This document shows positions 26,903 to 35,382 of a DNA stretch of 64,000 bases, one piece after another (positions within the stretch are counted from its first letter, which is position 1; each line of letters opens with the position of its first letter). Below the pieces are notes generated by a model. That model searched no databases. It had not been told where the DNA came from and saw only the letters and a program-made list of their open reading frames with translations. Source of the stretch: CAWJAP01 sp963834365 (GTDB lineage Bacteria; Acidobacteriota; Vicinamibacteria; Vicinamibacterales; Vicinamibacteraceae); NCBI GenBank assembly GCA_963834365.1, contig CAWIBS010000043.1:62001-126000 (forward strand), in the 5' to 3' direction. Position numbers and translations under genes: made by a program.

Positions 26903-27810
26903 TGATCGTCCGCAAACCCGGATTGTTGACGACCGTGCAGGACCTCGGCCGCTGGGGATTCCAGCACGAGGGCGTGCCGGTCGCCGGTCCGATGGATCCG
27001 TGGGCGCACCGTCGCGCGAACCGCCTGGTCGGCAATCCCGACTCGGCCGCCACGCTCGAGGCCACGATCATCGGGCCACGGCTCGAGCTCGAGACGGATC
27101 TGACGTTCGCCGTGAGCGGCGCGGAGTTCCCGCTCATGCTCGATGGACGACCCGCGCCGTGGGACGAAGCGTGTGCGGGTCGTGCGGGACAATTGCTCGA
27201 GTTCGGGCGCGCGCGGCGTGGTGCACGCGCCTACCTGGCCGTTGCAGGCGGGATCGACGTCCCGCTGGTGCTCGGCAGTCGTGCCACGCACCTGCCGAGC
27301 CGCATGGGCGGCGTTGACGGGCGAGGGCTGATCGCGAACGACCGCCTGCGCATTGGACCAGGCGTCGGGCCCGGCCCGCCCCCGAGCGGCATTCGAGGTG
27401 TCGATCTGGAGCCACCGGCGCGCGGTGTCCGCGTGCGCGTGCTGCCCGGGCCGGAGGCGCCAGGTGACGCTGCTGCCCTGGAACGGCTCTGCCAGGACCG
27501 GTACCAGGTCGGCGTGGAGTCCAATCGCATGGGCTATCGTCTGGAGGGACCCGCGATCGACGTGCCGTCGGCGGCCGCCTTCTCGACGGCGACACCGATG
27601 GGCACCATCCAGGTGCCGCCGGCAGGACAACCCATTCTCTTGATGGCCGATCGGCAGACGACGGGCGGGTACGCGCGCGTCGCGGTGATCATCAGCGCCG
27701 ACGTCGGCCTTGCCGGCCAGCTCGCACCGGGCGACTGGATTGCGTTCGACGTGTGCGATCTCGAGGAAGCGCGGGCGGCGCTGGCCGAGCGCGAGGCGAG
27801 GCTCGTTTGA
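26902..27810 (+). CDS. pxpC: 5-oxoprolinase subunit PxpC (KipA / biotin-dependent carboxyltransferase-like)
   Basis: The 302-residue protein has the PxpC signature GLLTTVQDLGRWGFQHEGVP and GPMDPWAHRRANRLVGNP, AYLAVAGGIDVPLVLGSRAT, and near the end MADRQTTGGYARVAVI. It partners PxpB. The ATG at 26902 overlaps the pxpB stop; GTG 26899 is also possible. Its TGA overlaps the probable TTG start of murB, so the oxoprolinase pair is translationally locked inside the wall operon. Confidence 0.93.
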   Translation: MIVRKPGLLTTVQDLGRWGFQHEGVPVAGPMDPWAHRRANRLVGNPDSAATLEATIIGPRLELETDLTFAVSGAEFPLMLDGRPAPWDEACAGRAGQLLEFGRARRGARAYLAVAGGIDVPLVLGSRATHLPSRMGGVDGRGLIANDRLRIGPGVGPGPPPSGIRGVDLEPPARGVRVRVLPGPEAPGDAAALERLCQDRYQVGVESNRMGYRLEGPAIDVPSAAAFSTATPMGTIQVPPAGQPILLMADRQTTGGYARVAVIISADVGLAGQLAPGDWIAFDVCDLEEARAALAEREARLV

Positions 27811-28786
27811 GCGCCGCCGTGGCTCCCGCGCTCGTCGCGCAGCTGCGAGCGATTGTCGGCGAGGCGCGCGTCACGCCGGGCGCCTCACTGGCTCCGCTCA
27901 CGACGTTTCACGTCGGTGGCCGGGCGGACGTTCTCGTCGAGGCCCGCACTGAAGCCGAGGTCGTCGCGATCGTGGAGGCGGCGCAGCCATCGCAGACGCC
28001 GGTCACCCCGCTCGGCGGGGGCTCGAACGTGCTCGTCGGCGATCGCGGCGTGCGGGGGATCGTCGTGCTCGTGCGCGATCGGAGCGTCGACGCGGATGGC
28101 GCGCGATCGCATCCGTGCCGGCGCGGGTCTCACGATCAACGGGCTCGTCCGGTGGACCGTGGGACAGGGAATCGCGGGACTCGAGGCGTGGGCGGGCACG
28201 CCGGGCACGGTCGGCGGCGCCATTCATGGGAACGCCCACTTCCAGGGCCGCATGATAGGCGAGCTCGTCACCGAGGTGCGAGTCGTGTCGCCGCAGGGGC
28301 GGGTGCTCGACATTCCCAACGCTGGCATGGGTTTCGGCTACGACGCGAGCCGCCTGCAACAGACGCGCGAGATTGCGCTGTCGGTGGCATTTGCCGTCGG
28401 CGAGGGGCGCCCCGAGGTGCTCCGCGCCGTCGCCCGCGAGTCGCTCGCGTTTCGCAAGCGCACGCAGCCGCTCGACGTGCCGAGCGCGGGCTGCATCTTC
28501 CAGAATCCCGACCCGGCGCGCGATCCCGTGCCGGAGGGCATCCCGCCGTCGGCCGGTGCGCTCATCGATCGCGCGGGGCTCAAGAGCCGCACAGGTCGGC
28601 GGCGCGCGGGTCTCGTCGGTCCATGGCAACTTCATCGTCCATGACGGGCAGGCGTCCGCGTCCGACATCCGTGCGCTGGTCCGCCGCTGCCAGCGCGAGG
28701 TCTCCGACCGCTTCGGCATCGTCCTGCGCGAAGAGATCGAGTACATCGGAGACTTCGATGACGGCCCCGGGTCCCCTGAGCCGTGA
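27807..28786 (+). CDS. murB: UDP-N-acetylenolpyruvoylglucosamine reductase; frame broken by two extra bases
   Basis: MurB reduces the MurA product to UDP-MurNAc with NADPH and FAD. Three frames join: [15 protein letters not shown] and [11 protein letters not shown]; then [40 protein letters not shown] and [20 protein letters not shown]; then [20 protein letters not shown]. Single-base deletions near 28104 and 28587 give 325 residues. The active-site serine position in the usual GSxFKNP motif is cysteine here (AGCIFQNP), a change known in other MurBs. The start is probably the TTG at 27807 overlapping the pxpC stop; GTG 27819 is the alternative. Confidence 0.91.
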
Positions 28787-28806
28787 GCCTGCGCCCTGAG
28801 CCTCCC

Positions 28807-30067
28807 ATGTCCACTCTCCTCATCGAAGGCGGCCGCCGCCTCTCCGGTTGTGTCCACGTTGGCGGCAACAAGAACGCCGCGCTCCCGCTCCTTGCGGCCT
28901 GCCTGCTGACCGAGGATCGCTGCACGCTCGACAACGTCCCGCAGAATCTCGGACGTCCGCGTCATGGCCAATCTCATCACCGGCCTCGGCGGCCGCGTCA
29001 CGGGCCTTGGAACGCCGACGCTCGACGTCGAGTGCGGGACCGTTTCGTCGGACACGCCCGAGGCGCGGCTGGTCGGGCGGCTCCGCGGCTCGGTCCTCCT
29101 CATGGGACCGTTGCTCGCCCGCCGCGGGCGTGTGTCGCTCGCGCCTCCCGGCGGTGATTTTCCGACGCGGCGGACGATTGCGACGCACGTGCAGGCGCTG
29201 GTGGCGCTCGGCGCGCGGCCGACCTCGGAATCGGGCTACGACCTCGAGGCGCCGGACGGGCTGACCGGCGCCTCCTTCTATCTGGACGAGGCGTCGGTGA
29301 CCGGTACCGAGACGGCGCTGCTCGCGGCGGCCTTCGCGCGCGGGACGAGCGAGATCCGGCATGCCGCGACCGAACCGCACGTCGTCGAGTTGTGCCGGTT
29401 CCTCCAGCGCATGGGGGTGGGTATCGAAGGCGCCGGCACGTCCACGATTCGGGTCGAGGGCGTGTCGCGACTGCGCGGCGCGTCGCAGCGCCTCGACGGC
29501 GATTACATCGAAGCCGGCAGTTGGGCGGTCGTGGCCGCCGTCACCGGCGGGGAAGTGCAGGTGACGGGCGTTCGGGCCGTTGACCTGGAGCCGATCACCG
29601 CTGTCCTCAAGCGCATGAAGCTGCGGTGCGACGTGCGCGACGACGGGTTCGAGGTCCAGGCGTCGAAGACCGAGGCCATCCGCAACCTGACGACCGGGTT
29701 GTGGCCAGGGTTCCCGAGCGACATGGTCAGCCTCGTCACGGTGCTGGCGACGCAGGCCGAGGGCCGCACGCTCATTCACGACTGGATGTACGAGCTGCGC
29801 CTCTTCGCCCTCGAACAGCTCAGCGGCATGCGCGCCGACCTGTTCCTCTGCGATCCGCATCGCATCGTCGTGTCGGGGCCGACCAGGCTGCGCGGACGGG
29901 TGCTGGACAGCCGGGACCTGCAATCGGGCATGGCGCTCATCGCCGCGGCACTCGCCGCCGAGGGTCGCAGCGCCGTCAGTCCGCTCGAGACGGTCGAGCG
30001 CGGCTACGCGGACGTCGTCGGACGCCTGCAGTCGCTGGGAGCCGCGGTCGAAGTCAGCGATCGGTGA
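28807..30067 (+). CDS. murA: UDP-N-acetylglucosamine 1-carboxyvinyltransferase, Cys-to-Asp type; frame broken by one extra base
   Basis: MurA starts peptidoglycan precursor synthesis. The first frame has [14 protein letters not shown] and the catalytic lysine in [15 protein letters not shown]; after a break near 28945 the rest follows, including [54 protein letters not shown] and a C-terminal [16 protein letters not shown]. Deleting one a gives 419 residues, the normal length. The loop that normally reads PGGCAIG reads [10 protein letters not shown], with Asp (codon 29156-29158) at the fosfomycin-reactive cysteine position. It closes the cluster nagZ-ldcA-mpl-pxpBC-murB-murA. Confidence 0.9.
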
Positions 30068-30082
30068 CGGCCCGGGCCGGCT

Positions 30083-30109
30083 GGTCCGGCTGTAAAGCCG
30101 GACACTACG
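30083..30109. repeat. REP-like palindrome, copy 4 (inverted)
   Basis: This copy reads in the opposite orientation, ggtccggctgtaaagccggacactacg, with a looser loop. It lies 16 bp after the murA stop, between convergent murA and the secretin gene. Confidence 0.7.
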
Positions 30110-30128
30110 TCCGACAGAGTGCGTCCGT

Positions 30129-30158
30129 CGTAGTGTCCGGATCTCTTCAGCCGGACCT
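30129..30158. repeat. REP-like palindrome, copy 5, carrying the secretin stop
   Basis: The copy has the arms tagtgtccgg and ccggacc with a six-base insertion in the loop (atctcttcag). The TGA of the minus-strand secretin gene (30147-30149) lies in this loop. Confidence 0.7.
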
Positions 30159-32115
30159 CGGCGCGTGCGAGAGGGATTCGTCGTAGTGTCCGGCTTCAGC
30201 CGGACCTACTCGGGCGGCTTGACTGGCGGCCTCGTCGGCACGGCTGCGCCGGGCTGCGACTGGCATGGGCTGACGCGGCGGAACGTAGATGTCGCCCGGG
30301 GGGCCGGTGCGCGTGCCGGGCGCGACGCCCGGGAGATTGGGCTCCTCCGCGCCGGGCGGCTGCTGCTGCGGTTGTGGCTGCTGGGGCTGGGCGGGCGCTG
30401 GTAGTGGCAATTCGTACACGCCGCCGCTGCTGTCGCGGCCGACGCGGAACGGCCGCAGATCGTCCTCCGTGAGATCGAGCACGCGGATGATCCGGGGCGT
30501 CAGCATCAGGACGACGTCGGTCTCTTTCGTCTCGCGGTGATTCTTCGCGAACAGCCGGCCGACGACCGGCAGGTCACTCAGACCCGGCACGCCGTCGAGC
30601 GTCGTCCGCTCCTCGTCGCGGATGAGGCCGGCGAGCATGTTCGTCTCGCCGTCCTTCAGCCGGATCGTCGTGTCGATGTACCGCGTGCCGAAGGTCGGCA
30701 GGTTGTTGTAGCCCGTGCCGGAGAGGTTGCTCACCTCGAGCTTCAGCCGCAGCGAGATGTCGTCGTTGTGGTGCAGGCGTGGTGTGATGTCGATGTTCAC
30801 GCCGATCGTCCGGTAGGTGAACGACGTGATCGGCTGCTGGTTGACCCCGCCGGTGGCGATCGGCGCGAAGGTGACGCTCGGCACCGGCACATCGTCGCCG
30901 AAGCGGGCCTGCGCCGCGATGCCATCCGCGGTGCGCAGCTGCGGATTCGCCAGCGCGCGGCTCGATCCTTCGCTCTTGAGCAGGCGGTAGTAGAGGCCCG
31001 GCACGCCGGTCACGAACACGTCCGCCTGCGTCAACATGCGCAGCGACTCCAGCGTCTGGCCCTCCGTGTTCACGTCCATCGAGCCGTCGATGCCGGGAGA
31101 GCCCGGCGAGGCTATCTGCAGGCCGAACTCGCGCATCCGCGCGCGATCGACCTCGAGCAGCTCGACGTCGATGACGACCTCGGCGCGGGCCTTGTCGATG
31201 GCGCTGATCAACCGGCCGGCCGCGCCGATCTTCTCGGGCGTGTCCTTGATCGCAATGGCATTGACGCCGGACACCGGGGAAATCCGGCGGTTGTCGACGA
31301 CGAGCCGGAGCAGGTCGAGCGTCTCCTTGACGTCGGCGTTGCTGAGGAAGAACGTGCGGATGATCTCCTCTTCGTATTCGCGCCGCTTGGCCGGGGTATC
31401 CGGGATGACCGTGATCGTCCTCGCGGCGCTGACGCGATAGAAGTTCCGCGTGCTCGAGGTGACCGCCTGGAGCGCTTCCTCGAGGGTGCTGTTGCGCAGG
31501 TCCACCGTCAGCGTCTGATCGCGGAACTGCGGATCGAAGACGACGTTGATGGCGGCGAAGTGGCCGATTGCCGAGAGGATGTCGCGGACGCTGGCGTTCT
31601 TGAAGACCAGCGAGTCGGCGAGCTTCATCGTGCGCGGCAGGTCGTAGCCGACCGGCGCCGAGATCGCGAGCCTGGTCGATGATGCTCTCGAGCCGGGTGC
31701 GGCCTTCGGTCGCGACCAGCATCTTGTTGCGCAACTGCAGGCGGACGTCGCGCAGCAGGCGTTCGATGTCCCCGCTCGCGGGATTGAGCTCGAGGGCGAT
31801 CTGGAGCTCGACGGCCGCTTCGTCGAGCTTGCCGCTGCCGGCGAGGCGGCGGCCGCGCGAGAAATGCGCCAGCGAAGCCCGTATCTTCACGCGCTCGAGC
31901 GCGTGGCGGGCCGAGAAGTCGTCGGGCGTCTCGCGCAGCGCCTTCTGGTACTCGACGACCGCACGGTCCCAATCTTCGGCCCGCTCCGCCTCGCGCCCGG
32001 CCCGCATGGGCGTCATGGTGGCGCAGGCGGACAGCACCGCGGCGCACAACAGGGCCGCCCCGACGCCGGCCCGCCGCGCGCCCGCGTCAGCTCTGCGTGA
32101 CAACGTCCGCACCAC
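30147..32115 (-). CDS. Outer-membrane secretin with N-terminal lipoprotein/TPR region; frame broken by one extra base
   Basis: The N-terminus has a lipoprotein signal (GAALLCAAVLSAC) followed by TPR-like helices (DWDRAVVEYQKALRETPDDF; GKLDEAAVELQIALELNP). After a break near 31671 the second frame carries a short secretin N-domain (VFKNASVRDILSAIGHFA), a NolW-like domain (TFFLSNADVKETLDLLR) and the secretin pore domain (IDITPRLHHNDDISLRLKLEV; RDEERTTLDGVPGLSDLPVV). Removing one g gives IIDQLAISAPVGYDL and 655 residues. It is a type II/IV secretion-type secretin, related to GspD. The last 20 residues come from dispersed repeats. lolA is immediately upstream. Confidence 0.85.
30182..30207. repeat. 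REP-like palindrome, copy 6, inside the secretin 3' end
   Basis: The full palindrome is read through by the secretin gene and encodes GPAEAGHYD near its C-terminus. Three copies thus lie within 130 bp. Confidence 0.7.
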
Positions 32116-32766
32116 GAGGGATCGTGAAGGTGAAGCGCGAGTCAGGCAGGCCCACGTTCTCCTTCAGAGTCGTGAAGGTGAACGTCGAGGTGCCAGCCTG
32201 AGCGTCGCGCGCGACCAGCATCCGCAGCGTCAGCGACTGGCGATCGACCACCATCGTCAGGTGCTCGTACTCCGGCACCCGCGTCCGCGGCGTGAGCTTC
32301 AGCGCCACGCTCCCACTCGGAGCGCCCGGGAGGTCGACGATCGATCGGCGTGAAGTCCTTGGCCAGGTGGCCGCGGCCCATCGAGGAAGAGGGCCGGTGT
32401 CGCCGGCTCGTTCGCCTGCGGCAGCGTGCTGACGGTCACCTGCCGATCCGCCGGCACCCACGCGTAGAGCTTGCGGCCGTCGGAGACGAACAGCTTCTCT
32501 TCGGGCGCCGTATAGGCCCAGCGCATCTTCCCGGGCTTCTTGACCTCCACCGTGCCGCGCTCGGTGGTCTTCTTGCGCAGGATGCCGCCTTCGTAGGTGT
32601 GGGTGAAATCCGCGGAAAAATCGCGAATGCCCTCGTAGCGCGCCTGCAGCCGCACGGCCAGGTCGGATGCCGCCTCCTGGCTGGCCCGCGAGGGAGGGCC
32701 GCTCAGGACGCCGACCGCCGAGAGGAGCACGGCGACGCGCACGGCACGCAGCATGATCGAGCGCAT
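32087..32766 (-). CDS. lolA: Outer-membrane lipoprotein carrier protein LolA; frame broken by two extra bases
   Basis: LolA carries lipoproteins across the periplasm. The protein has a signal peptide (AVRVAVLLSAVGVLSG), ARYEGIRDFSADFTHTYEGG, GTVEVKKPGKMRWAYTAPEEKLFVSDGRKLYAW, and in later frames GRGHLAKDFTP and a C-terminal LTMVVDRQSLTLRMLVARDAQ with FTFTIPRGADVV. Two single-base deletions (near 32378 and 32340) give 225 residues. Its 3' end overlaps the start of the lipoprotein-secretin gene by 29 bases, so the carrier and a likely cargo are co-expressed. Confidence 0.88.
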
Positions 32767-32796
32767 GGTACACCAGCCTCTGCCGTCACGGACCGG

Positions 32797-34512
32797 CTAT
32801 CGGTCGAACGGCCCGCGTGGACCAGTGGGGCCACCCGGGCGGCCGCGTTTTGCGGCCACGAATGCGCGGATTTCTTCGACCGGCCTCGTATTCAGCACGT
32901 GGCGCGCCTCGACCCCGCCCCGCGCGGCCGTGCCGACGCCGATGCGCATCTGGCGGCCGATGCGCTCGGCGAAGTGACCGTCGCTGTCCACGACGAGCAT
33001 GGCTCCGAGCGTGACGGCATGCCGCGCCCGGCGCCCGTCGAGATCGATGTGGCCAGGCGCGCCGTCGATCTCGACGGCTGTGCCCGTCCGCGCCGCGGTG
33101 CGGAAGAACAGGTCCCAGTCGAGGTCATACCCTTCAGACCGGCCGGGGACACGGTTGGCCGGATGCGTGATGACGTTGACCAGCGGGTGTTCCATCGCCC
33201 GAACGTAGCGCCGGGTGAGCGCCGGCCCGTCCTGCCCGTGTGAATCGTGCAGCGAGGCCAGGACGATGTCGAGATCCTCGAGAATCCGATCCGGGAAATC
33301 GAGACGCCCGTCTTCGAGGATGTCCACTTCCGTCCCGTGCAGGATCGTGATCTCGGGATGCCGGTCGCGCAGGGCGGCGATCTCCGCCGCCTGCTGCGCC
33401 AGCCGTTCGATGGACAGCGTGCGGCTCGCCGCGGCGGTCGGGGAGTGATCGGTGATGGCGAGATAGGCGTAGCCGAGCGCGCGTGCCGCCCAGACGATGC
33501 CCTCCGTCGAGTCGCGGCCGTCGCTCCACAACGTGTGGAGGTGCAAGTCGCCGCGAATGTCGGACACGGTGAGCGGGACACCGAGCCGGCCCTGCTCGGC
33601 CAGGGCGATCTCGTCCTCGCCCAACCGGCGCTCCGGCGGGATCCACGGAAGGCCGAGCGCGGCGTACACGGACTCTTCGGACGCCGTCGGAACGACGGCG
33701 CCCGACGCCAGGTCGGTGAGCGTTCGCGGCCCGAGCCGCAACCCGCGTCCGTCCGCTCGTCGGCGGAGCAACTCGAGGTGCTCGTGGCTGCCGGTGTAGT
33801 GCAGCAGCGCGCAGCCCGCCTCCGGGGGCGTGATCGCGCGGAAGGTCACCTCCTGGCGGTCGACGTCTACCGTCACACCGCGCGAGCTTCGCGCGCGAAC
33901 GTCCGCCGTGTCCACGAGGCGGAGCACGACGTCGACGGCCGCCGATGGCTCGCCCACGAGCAGAACGGTCAGGTCGCCGACCGTCGGCTCGTAGCGGCGA
34001 AGACTACCGGCGGGAATGATCTCCAGCGAGGGATCGCTCGCCGCGATGTGCTCGAGAAGGAGCTCGAGCGCTGCGAGGGCGCGCCCCAGATTGATGCGTG
34101 GCTGGTGGCCGCGTACGGCGCCGATCACCTCCCCCGCGATCGCGCCAGCCTCGGCATGCGCGCGCAGATCGGCCACAGTATGGATGGCGTCCGCCCGATG
34201 CCAGCGCAGGGTATCGACGCGTCCACGGTGCCGCACGAGGCCCGCGAGATCGCGCGGCAGCCGCGCCGCGCTCGCGTCGACCCAGGTCCTCGCCCCCTGA
34301 CGTTCGATGGCGTCGAGGTGCGCTTGCACCCGCGGCGTCAGCGCCGAGCCGGCGAGCGAGGTGCCGCGAATCAGCTGCCGGAGTGAGGCCGCGTCCTGCG
34401 AAGCGACCAGGCCGGCGCCCGCTCGCAGCTCCGCCGCCTCGTCAGCCCGGCCACGCAGCTCGTCGAGATCGGCCAGCTCCCGCAGCAGTTCGGCGAGTTC
34501 AGAGGGAGACAG
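32797..34512 (-). CDS. PolX-like protein with degenerate polymerase domain and intact PHP domain
   Basis: The protein aligns with PolX throughout but has lost polymerase residues: GSLRRYEPTVGDLTVLL replaces GSLRRG..GDIDIL, and the third aspartate (FQADLRL in the paralog at 19.5 kb) is replaced in QEVTFRAI. The helix-hairpin-helix glycines are also gone. The PHP motifs remain: GDLHLHTLWSDG, AITDHSP, GTEVDI, ASLHDS, ITHPANR and DSDGH. The frame stays PolX-like upstream of the first GTG (34329): SELAELLRELADLDELRG matches VARILNEIADLLELKG. The aligned initiator is a CTG at 34512 (571 residues); no ATG, GTG or TTG exists between it and the upstream stop at 34569. Predicted role: PHP-type nuclease or phosphoesterase, not a polymerase. 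Confidence 0.85.
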   Translation of the reverse strand: MSPSELAELLRELADLDELRGRADEAAELRAGAGLVASQDAASLRQLIRGTSLAGSALTPRVQAHLDAIERQGARTWVDASAARLPRDLAGLVRHRGRVDTLRWHRADAIHTVADLRAHAEAGAIAGEVIGAVRGHQPRINLGRALAALELLLEHIAASDPSLEIIPAGSLRRYEPTVGDLTVLLVGEPSAAVDVVLRLVDTADVRARSSRGVTVDVDRQEVTFRAITPPEAGCALLHYTGSHEHLELLRRRADGRGLRLGPRTLTDLASGAVVPTASEESVYAALGLPWIPPERRLGEDEIALAEQGRLGVPLTVSDIRGDLHLHTLWSDGRDSTEGIVWAARALGYAYLAITDHSPTAAASRTLSIERLAQQAAEIAALRDRHPEITILHGTEVDILEDGRLDFPDRILEDLDIVLASLHDSHGQDGPALTRRYVRAMEHPLVNVITHPANRVPGRSEGYDLDWDLFFRTAARTGTAVEIDGAPGHIDLDGRRARHAVTLGAMLVVDSDGHFAERIGRQMRIGVGTAARGGVEARHVLNTRPVEEIRAFVAAKRGRPGGPTGPRGPFDR

Positions 34513-34569
34513 GCGTCTTTTCCAGAGAATTGGCGTAATCCCGATCTGGTCCGATCTTGTCAGATCTTA

Positions 34570-34640
34570 TCCGTGGCTCTTGTCCGTGGCCCGTGTCCGC
34601 GGGCCCTGTCCGTCCGTGGCCGGGAACGGTCGGACCTCGT
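34570..34640. repeat. Degenerate tandem tract (GTCCGTGGC words)
   Basis: Words such as ttgtccgtggc, ccgtgtccg and ctgtccgtccgtgg fill the gap between the polX-like gene and the fmdB-type gene. It holds no coding frame and no obvious promoter. Confidence 0.55.
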
Positions 34641-34648
34641 TCCTGGCT

Positions 34649-34876
34649 TCAGTTGAGCGAGCACGACCCGGGGCCGCGCGGGTCTCCGCAGGTGCCGCAG
34701 GCACCGGCCGCCGATGGACGGTAGGCCGGCGCTGCCGGTCCGCCCACCGCGAACACCGACAATTGCTTGTCGAGTTTGGTGCCCGCACATTCCGGGCACG
34801 CTGGCTGTTCCGCTCCGCGGACGAGCGCCTCGAAGTGGTGGCCGCAGCCGGCGCATTGATACTCGAAGATCGGCAT
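34649..34876 (-). CDS. FmdB-family zinc-ribbon protein
   Basis: The 75-residue protein begins MPIFEYQCAGCGHHFEALV and has a four-cysteine ribbon (CAGC...CPEC) and a glycine/cysteine tail (ACGTCGDPRGPGSC). These small proteins are widespread putative regulators of unknown function. A TATACT box ends six bases before the ATG, so the mRNA is probably leaderless. Confidence 0.9.
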   Translation of the reverse strand: MPIFEYQCAGCGHHFEALVRGAEQPACPECAGTKLDKQLSVFAVGGPAAPAYRPSAAGACGTCGDPRGPGSCSLN

Positions 34877-34882
34877 GTCCGA

Positions 34883-34888
34883 AGTATA
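34883..34888 (-). promoter_or_regulatory. Extended -10 promoter for leaderless fmdB-type mRNA
   Basis: On the minus strand ttggTATACT is followed by tcggac and the ATG. The TG dinucleotide before the box makes it an extended -10. The expected start site coincides with the A of ATG. Confidence 0.5.
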
Positions 34889-34943
34889 CCAAGGCGATGA
34901 CGAGTCACGGGTCCGAGGACGTCGCGCCAGCACGGTCGTCCCG

Positions 34944-35342
34944 TCATAGCGGCGACTCCGGCGTGTGGACCACGTGTCCATCGTGCCGGAGCGCACGCAC
35001 GGCGCGGCCCAGGTCCCGGCCCTGAACCAGGAGGTAGTCGGTGTCGTAGGTGGACAGGGCGAGGAGGCTGATCTCGTGGGTCGCGAGCGCCGTACTCAGC
35101 CGTGCGAGGACGCCGATTGCCTCGTGCGGGATCGGTCCCCGGACCTCGAGCGCGCGCCAGCCCGACGTCGCACTGATGTCCCTCGGAACCATCTCCGCGG
35201 TGCACACGACCGACAGTTCAGCCTCGGTACGGATCACCGCCGCCAGCCCTGTGCCCGCCATCGCCCAATCCGGAATGGCCGAGGCCGGCGGCAACCGGCA
35301 AATGGCCAGCTCTCCAGCCCTCACCGTGAGCTCGAAGGTCAT
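34944..35342 (-). CDS. ACT-domain protein
   Basis: The 132-residue protein has two ACT-like units: an N-terminal LAICRLPPASAIPDW segment with ELSVVCTAEMVP, and LEVRGPIPHEAIGVLARLSTALATHEISLLALSTYDTDYLLV. This arrangement belongs to the ACT_7/CASTOR-like group, thought to sense amino acids. The ATG at 35342 is preferred to GTG 35351. An inverted repeat overlaps its start region. Confidence 0.8.
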   Translation of the reverse strand: MTFELTVRAGELAICRLPPASAIPDWAMAGTGLAAVIRTEAELSVVCTAEMVPRDISATSGWRALEVRGPIPHEAIGVLARLSTALATHEISLLALSTYDTDYLLVQGRDLGRAVRALRHDGHVVHTPESPL

Positions 35343-35348
35343 GTTCGG

Positions 35349-35379
35349 CACTGTTGACAGCGTCGTTGACGAAACAGTG
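35349..35379. promoter_or_regulatory. Inverted repeat CACTGTT / AACAGTG ahead of the ACT gene
   Basis: Seven-base perfect arms (35349-35355 and 35373-35379) flank two direct copies of GTTGAC. It lies in the 40-bp gap between two minus-strand genes and could be an operator or a weak terminator. Function is unproven. Confidence 0.3.
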
Positions 35380-35382
35380 GGT

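Noticed and set aside
32557..32775. An alternative longer start for lolA at 32773
   Set aside because: The frame that opens at 32773 is not the frame of the LolA signal peptide, which begins at the ATG at 32766.
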